NCBI GenBank assembly: GCA_035946955.1
Contig: DASYYE010000302.1
Span: forward strand, 1-17,222
Length of the DNA stretch: 17,222 nucleotides
Direction: 5' to 3'
Source of the DNA: DASYYE01 sp035946955
Lineage (GTDB): Bacteria > Actinomycetota > Actinomycetes > Streptosporangiales > Streptosporangiaceae
Shown here: in pieces, positions 14,260 to 17,222 of the stretch
How the letters are laid out: every line of letters begins with the position of its first letter
Position numbering within the stretch: position 1 is the first letter of the stretch
Position numbers and translations under genes: made by a program
The notes under the pieces: generated by a model
Database searches by the model: none
Told to the model about the DNA's origin: nothing
The model's input: only the letters and a program-made list of their open reading frames with translations

Positions 14260-15657
14260 CTACGGTGTGATGTTTTGGTTGATGTGGAAGACGTTGCCGG
14301 GATCGTATGCCCGCTTGACTTGGACCAGCCGCTCGTAGTTCTGGCGGTAATTGTCCTGGATTCTGTGGTAGTCGTCGTCTTGCATAAAGTTTATGTAGCC
14401 GCCGGGCTCGGAGTAGGGGGCTAGCGCCTGGTGGTAGTCACGTACCCATTGGATCCGTTCGGTGTCCTTTGCGGGGTCGTTCCACGCGGCGAGGAGGACC
14501 ATGCCGTATGTGGCGTCACGGTAGGCGAAGGCGGTTTCGGCCGGGCCGACGCGGTGGCACGCGCCGTTGATCGGGTACAGGTGCATGGTGGCGCTGACCT
14601 CAGGAACCTGGGATCCGTGCTCGACGTGCACGGCGATGGCTTCCTCTGGCAGTTCTTTGACGAAGGCGCCCTTCCAGTAGGCGCGGATGCCCTTGGGGTA
14701 GAGGCCGTCGAACGCTGCGTTCAGCGCCGGGTAGGGCAGCGGGCCGGTTCCGTTGGCAACGACCGGGGCGACATCGAAGAAGGGCTGCAGGACTTTCTGG
14801 GCTTGGTCGAGTGGGCCCGCCCAGTGCACCACGGCGAGGGCGAGGGTATCGCCGTGCCGGTTCTCCGGGATGAAGGGCAAGGGCGGAGCGATCTGGAACG
14901 CCGGGAACCCGCCGAACTGCTCCGGTGCGTCCTGGATGAACTCGTCAAACATGCGCAGCAGAGCGCCGGCGTCCTCGAGGTTGTAGAAGATCGGCCCGGC
15001 GAACACCTGGTCGACCTCGTGCAGCCGGTATTCCAGGGAGGTCACCACGCCGAAATTCCCGCCGCCGCCGCGCAGCCCCCAGAAAAGGTCCTCGTTTTCC
15101 TGTGCGCTGGCGGTGACGAACTTGCCGTCCGCGGTGACTATATCGGCGGACAGCAGGTTGTCCACCGAGAGCCCGAATCCCCGTGCCAGGTAGCCGATGC
15201 CGCCGCCCAGGGTCAGGCCTGCGATACCGGTGGTAGAGATGATCCCTCCGGTCGTGGCCAGGCCGAAGACATGGGTAGCGTGGTTGAAGTCCCCCCACGT
15301 GGCACCAGCATCAGCGCGGGCCGTCTTGGCCTGCGGATCCACACGGACGGTCCGCATCGGTGACATGTCGATGACCAAGCCGCCATCGTTGGTGCCGAAT
15401 CCCGGTGCGCTGTGCCCGCCAGCACGGATGGCAAGGTCGAGCCCGTTATCGCGGGCGAAGTTCACGCCTGCGATGACGTCAGCGACTTGCTCGGCACGGA
15501 GCACCGCTAGCGGGCGCTTGTCGAACATGCCGTTGTGCACGGCGCGCGCCTCGTCGTAGCCTTCTTCGTCCGCGGTGAGCACGTGGCCTCGCACCCGCTC
15601 GCGCAAGGGCCCTGCGCTCACCCTGGTTACCGGCTGCCCGGCGGTTGTGGTTCTCAT
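14260..15657 (-). CDS. FAD-linked oxidase of the BBE (berberine-bridge) family
   Basis: A 465-residue flavin oxidase. The N-terminal FAD-binding part carries RAGGHSAPGFGTNDGGLVID; its His is the residue that binds FAD covalently in this family. It continues with GLTLGGGIGYLARGFGLSVD, DIVTADG and GLRGGGGNFGVVT. The C-terminus has the BBE motif (YINFMQDDD, then NYERLVQVKRAYDPGNVFHINQNI). The Cys that makes the second FAD bond in bicovalent members is absent (GGGIGYL), so attachment is probably through His alone. Relatives oxidise sugars or secondary-metabolite intermediates with oxygen, giving peroxide; the substrate here is not evident. There is no signal peptide. ATG 15657 has GGGAG upstream. 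It is transcribed away from the SARP regulator, with the shared regulatory block between them. Confidence 0.94.
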   Translation of the reverse strand: MRTTTAGQPVTRVSAGPLRERVRGHVLTADEEGYDEARAVHNGMFDKRPLAVLRAEQVADVIAGVNFARDNGLDLAIRAGGHSAPGFGTNDGGLVIDMSPMRTVRVDPQAKTARADAGATWGDFNHATHVFGLATTGGIISTTGIAGLTLGGGIGYLARGFGLSVDNLLSADIVTADGKFVTASAQENEDLFWGLRGGGGNFGVVTSLEYRLHEVDQVFAGPIFYNLEDAGALLRMFDEFIQDAPEQFGGFPAFQIAPPLPFIPENRHGDTLALAVVHWAGPLDQAQKVLQPFFDVAPVVANGTGPLPYPALNAAFDGLYPKGIRAYWKGAFVKELPEEAIAVHVEHGSQVPEVSATMHLYPINGACHRVGPAETAFAYRDATYGMVLLAAWNDPAKDTERIQWVRDYHQALAPYSEPGGYINFMQDDDYHRIQDNYRQNYERLVQVKRAYDPGNVFHINQNITP

Positions 15658-15728
15658 CCCTGCCGCTCCCTCACTACACGATCTTGTCCTGCTCTTTGCC
15701 GGGCGTCGTACCGAGGCACCTGCCTGCC

Positions 15729-15830
15729 GCCGCCCGTTGGACGTTTTGCGCCAGGCTGCGCGGGGTTGCGTTACGCGAGCGTCAACCGGCCGTCAAGGAC
15801 CGGGGTAGCCGCCGTCATTTCTGGCCGGCG
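15729..15830. promoter_or_regulatory. Shared regulatory block, copy 2 (oxidase/SARP divergent region)
   Basis: The second copy of the block lies between the oxidase (starts 15657, minus) and the SARP gene (starts 15874, plus). TGCG(C/T) repeats begin at 15747, 15757 and 15767, exactly 10 bases apart. On the minus strand TTGACG (15796-15791) and TAACGC (15773-15768) are 17 bases apart, a plausible oxidase promoter. Direct repeats near one helical turn apart next to a SARP gene suggest sites for that regulator; this is inference. Confidence 0.6.
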
Positions 15831-15873
15831 TGCGGGGCTGATCCTCGGGGCAGGCCAGGGGTACGCTGCGTTT

Positions 15874-17222
15874 GTGCTGCGCATGCGGCTGTTGGGGCAG
15901 TTCGCGGCCGAGCTGGACGGTGCCCCCGTGCAGGCCCCGCCCAGTCGGCGTGCTTGGGGCTTGTTCGCCTGGCTGGCATTGCACCCTGGGCTGCACCCGC
16001 GCGGGGATCTGGCTGCCCGGTTTTGGCCAGACGTGTTGGACGCCAGCGCCAGGGCCAGTCTGCGCAGCGCGCTGTGGGCGTTGCGCCGCGCACTCGGGCC
16101 GGTTGGTGTGGCGTATCTGTCGTGCAGCCGTGACGTGGCAGGGCTGCGCCCCGGCACGCTGGTGGAGGTGGATGCGTGTGTGTTCGACACGCTGGTGGCC
16201 GCTGGCCGGCTCGAGGAGGCGGCGGCGATGGCGGCTGGGGAGTTCCTCACCGGGTTCGACGACGAGTGGGTGCTTGAGGCTCGCGACGAGCACCGCGCGA
16301 AGCTGACCGATGTGCTGGAACAACTCGCGGCTGCGGCGGTCGCCGGTAGTGACCTGAGGGCGGCGCTGCAGTGGACGCGGCGGCAGGCCACGTTCGATCC
16401 GCTCGCCGAAGAGCCGCAGCGCAGGCTGATGGAGCGCCTGGCCGCCGCCGGGGATCCCGCCGCCGCTCTTGCCGGGTACGAGCGGTTCCGCCAGCGGCTT
16501 GATCGCGAGCTGGGGATGGAACCGTCGCTCCCGACCCGCCGTCTCGCCCAGGCACTGCGGGAAACCCGCGGCCCGCGCCAGCTGCTGTCGCCGTCGCCGG
16601 CTTACCAGCGGCACCCGCCGATGGTAGGCCGCGAACGGGAACTCGGCACGCTGCTGACCGCGTGGCGGGAGGCGCAGGCCGGGCGGGGCGGCGTGGTGAC
16701 CATCACCGGGGAACCCGGAATCGGCAAGACGAGGCTGGCCGTCGAGCTGGCCGAACGCGCACGGGCCGAAGGCGCCCACACGGCGAGCTGCGCGGCGCTG
16801 GATTTGGGCGGCGCTGCGCCGCTGGGCCTGTGGGCCGAGCTGATCGGCGAGCTATGCCAGGATCTTGCCGCGCCGCCGCCTGACACCATGTGGCCGTCGG
16901 TGCTCGCCCCGATAGCGCCAGACCTGGAACGCCGACTCGGGCGAGAGCCGGCCAGACGCAGCAGCGTGTCCCCCGACCTGGAACGGGCACGGCTGTTCGA
17001 GGCCATGGTCGCGCTGCTGGACTGGGCCTGTCGGCGGCCGCTGGTGCTGCTGCTGGAGGACCTGCACCTCGCCGACACCACCAGCCTCCACCTGGCCGGC
17101 TATGTGGCGCGGCGCGCTGTCGGCATGCCGCTGCTGATGATCCTGACCCGCCGGCCGCTCCCGCACCGCACGGAGGCAGACGCGCTGGAGCATGCCGCGC
17201 GCTCGCGCGGCGTTCTGCTGGC
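15874..17222 (+). CDS. SARP/BTAD transcriptional regulator with AAA ATPase domain, 3' end outside window
   Basis: The open frame from GTG 15874 (ATG 15883 is an in-frame alternative) gives 449 codons to the right edge. Residues 1-95 form the winged-helix OmpR-like DNA-binding domain (RMRLLGQFAAELDG, RRAWGLFAWLALHPG, SLRSALWALRRALG). Residues 100-230 are the bacterial transcriptional activation domain (FDTLVAAGRLEEAAAMAAGE, RLMERLAAAGDPAAALAGYE, RELGMEPS). After a short linker comes an AAA/NTPase domain: MVGRERELGTLL, Walker A GEPGIGKT (279-286) and Walker B VLLLEDLHLAD (391-401). Such AfsR/LAL-like activators often control secondary metabolism or stress genes through direct repeats. It is transcribed divergently from the FAD oxidase, with the repeated block between them. 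Only a weak ribosome site (AGGGG, 12 bases off) is visible. Confidence 0.93.
   Translation, partial: MLRMRLLGQFAAELDGAPVQAPPSRRAWGLFAWLALHPGLHPRGDLAARFWPDVLDASARASLRSALWALRRALGPVGVAYLSCSRDVAGLRPGTLVEVDACVFDTLVAAGRLEEAAAMAAGEFLTGFDDEWVLEARDEHRAKLTDVLEQLAAAAVAGSDLRAALQWTRRQATFDPLAEEPQRRLMERLAAAGDPAAALAGYERFRQRLDRELGMEPSLPTRRLAQALRETRGPRQLLSPSPAYQRHPPMVGRERELGTLLTAWREAQAGRGGVVTITGEPGIGKTRLAVELAERARAEGAHTASCAALDLGGAAPLGLWAELIGELCQDLAAPPPDTMWPSVLAPIAPDLERRLGREPARRSSVSPDLERARLFEAMVALLDWACRRPLVLLLEDLHLADTTSLHLAGYVARRAVGMPLLMILTRRPLPHRTEADALEHAARSRGVLL

Noticed and set aside
1..17222. CRISPR array, rRNA or insertion-sequence transposase
   Set aside because: No regularly spaced repeats, no rRNA-like sequence and no transposase or integrase motif was seen on either strand.

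Overview
This window looks like chromosomal DNA from a high-GC actinomycete. The evidence is the strong G/C third-position bias, frequent GTG/TTG starts, an actinobacterial CU044_5270-type protein next to an ECF sigma factor, a SARP/BTAD regulator with an AAA domain, a TIGR03086-type DinB protein and several VapBC/PIN loci. The genus cannot be fixed from the sequence.

The main structural feature is three same-orientation copies of the 3' half of a tRNA-Ala gene (minus strand: anticodon loop, anticodon 3' stem, variable loop, T-arm and acceptor 3' strand). They lie at 464-507, 9183-9233 and 12545-12595, and none has a tRNA 5' half. They read as attachment-site remnants of integrations stacked in one tRNA gene, and they cut the window into four parts. 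A paired-octamer motif just inside both ends of the 508-9182 segment looks like integrase arm sites. No integrase or relaxase gene is visible.

Left of the first site, 1-362 is a PIN-domain gene running off the left edge. Segment 1 (508-9182) has two minus-strand modules. The first is a defence- or TA-like pair, an XRE-ImmA/IrrE regulator followed by a PIN protein, behind a near-consensus promoter with repeated GTTGAC-type motifs. The second is an ECF sigma factor overlapping a CU044_5270 membrane protein, followed by a large secreted protein that overlaps a secreted S53 (sedolisin) protease by 4 bp. Its right end (8386-9180) holds gene debris, including a clear piece of acetylating acetaldehyde dehydrogenase.

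Segment 2 (9234-12544) holds a frameshifted vapBC pair, an 18-bp tandem duplication, a complete but isolated sufB with an AT-rich palindrome upstream, and a decayed VapC-like remnant.

Right of the third site lie a TIGR03086 DinB-like protein, a rhodanese, a covalent-FAD oxidase of the BBE family and the start of a SARP-family regulator that runs off the right edge. A block of about 100 bp, containing TGCG(C/T) repeats at about 10-bp spacing, occurs upstream of both the rhodanese and the oxidase. The second copy also sits in the divergent region in front of the SARP gene, so these genes may form one small regulon. Because the third tRNA fragment is also incomplete, an intact tRNA-Ala is expected beyond the right edge and this block may be a third integrated segment.
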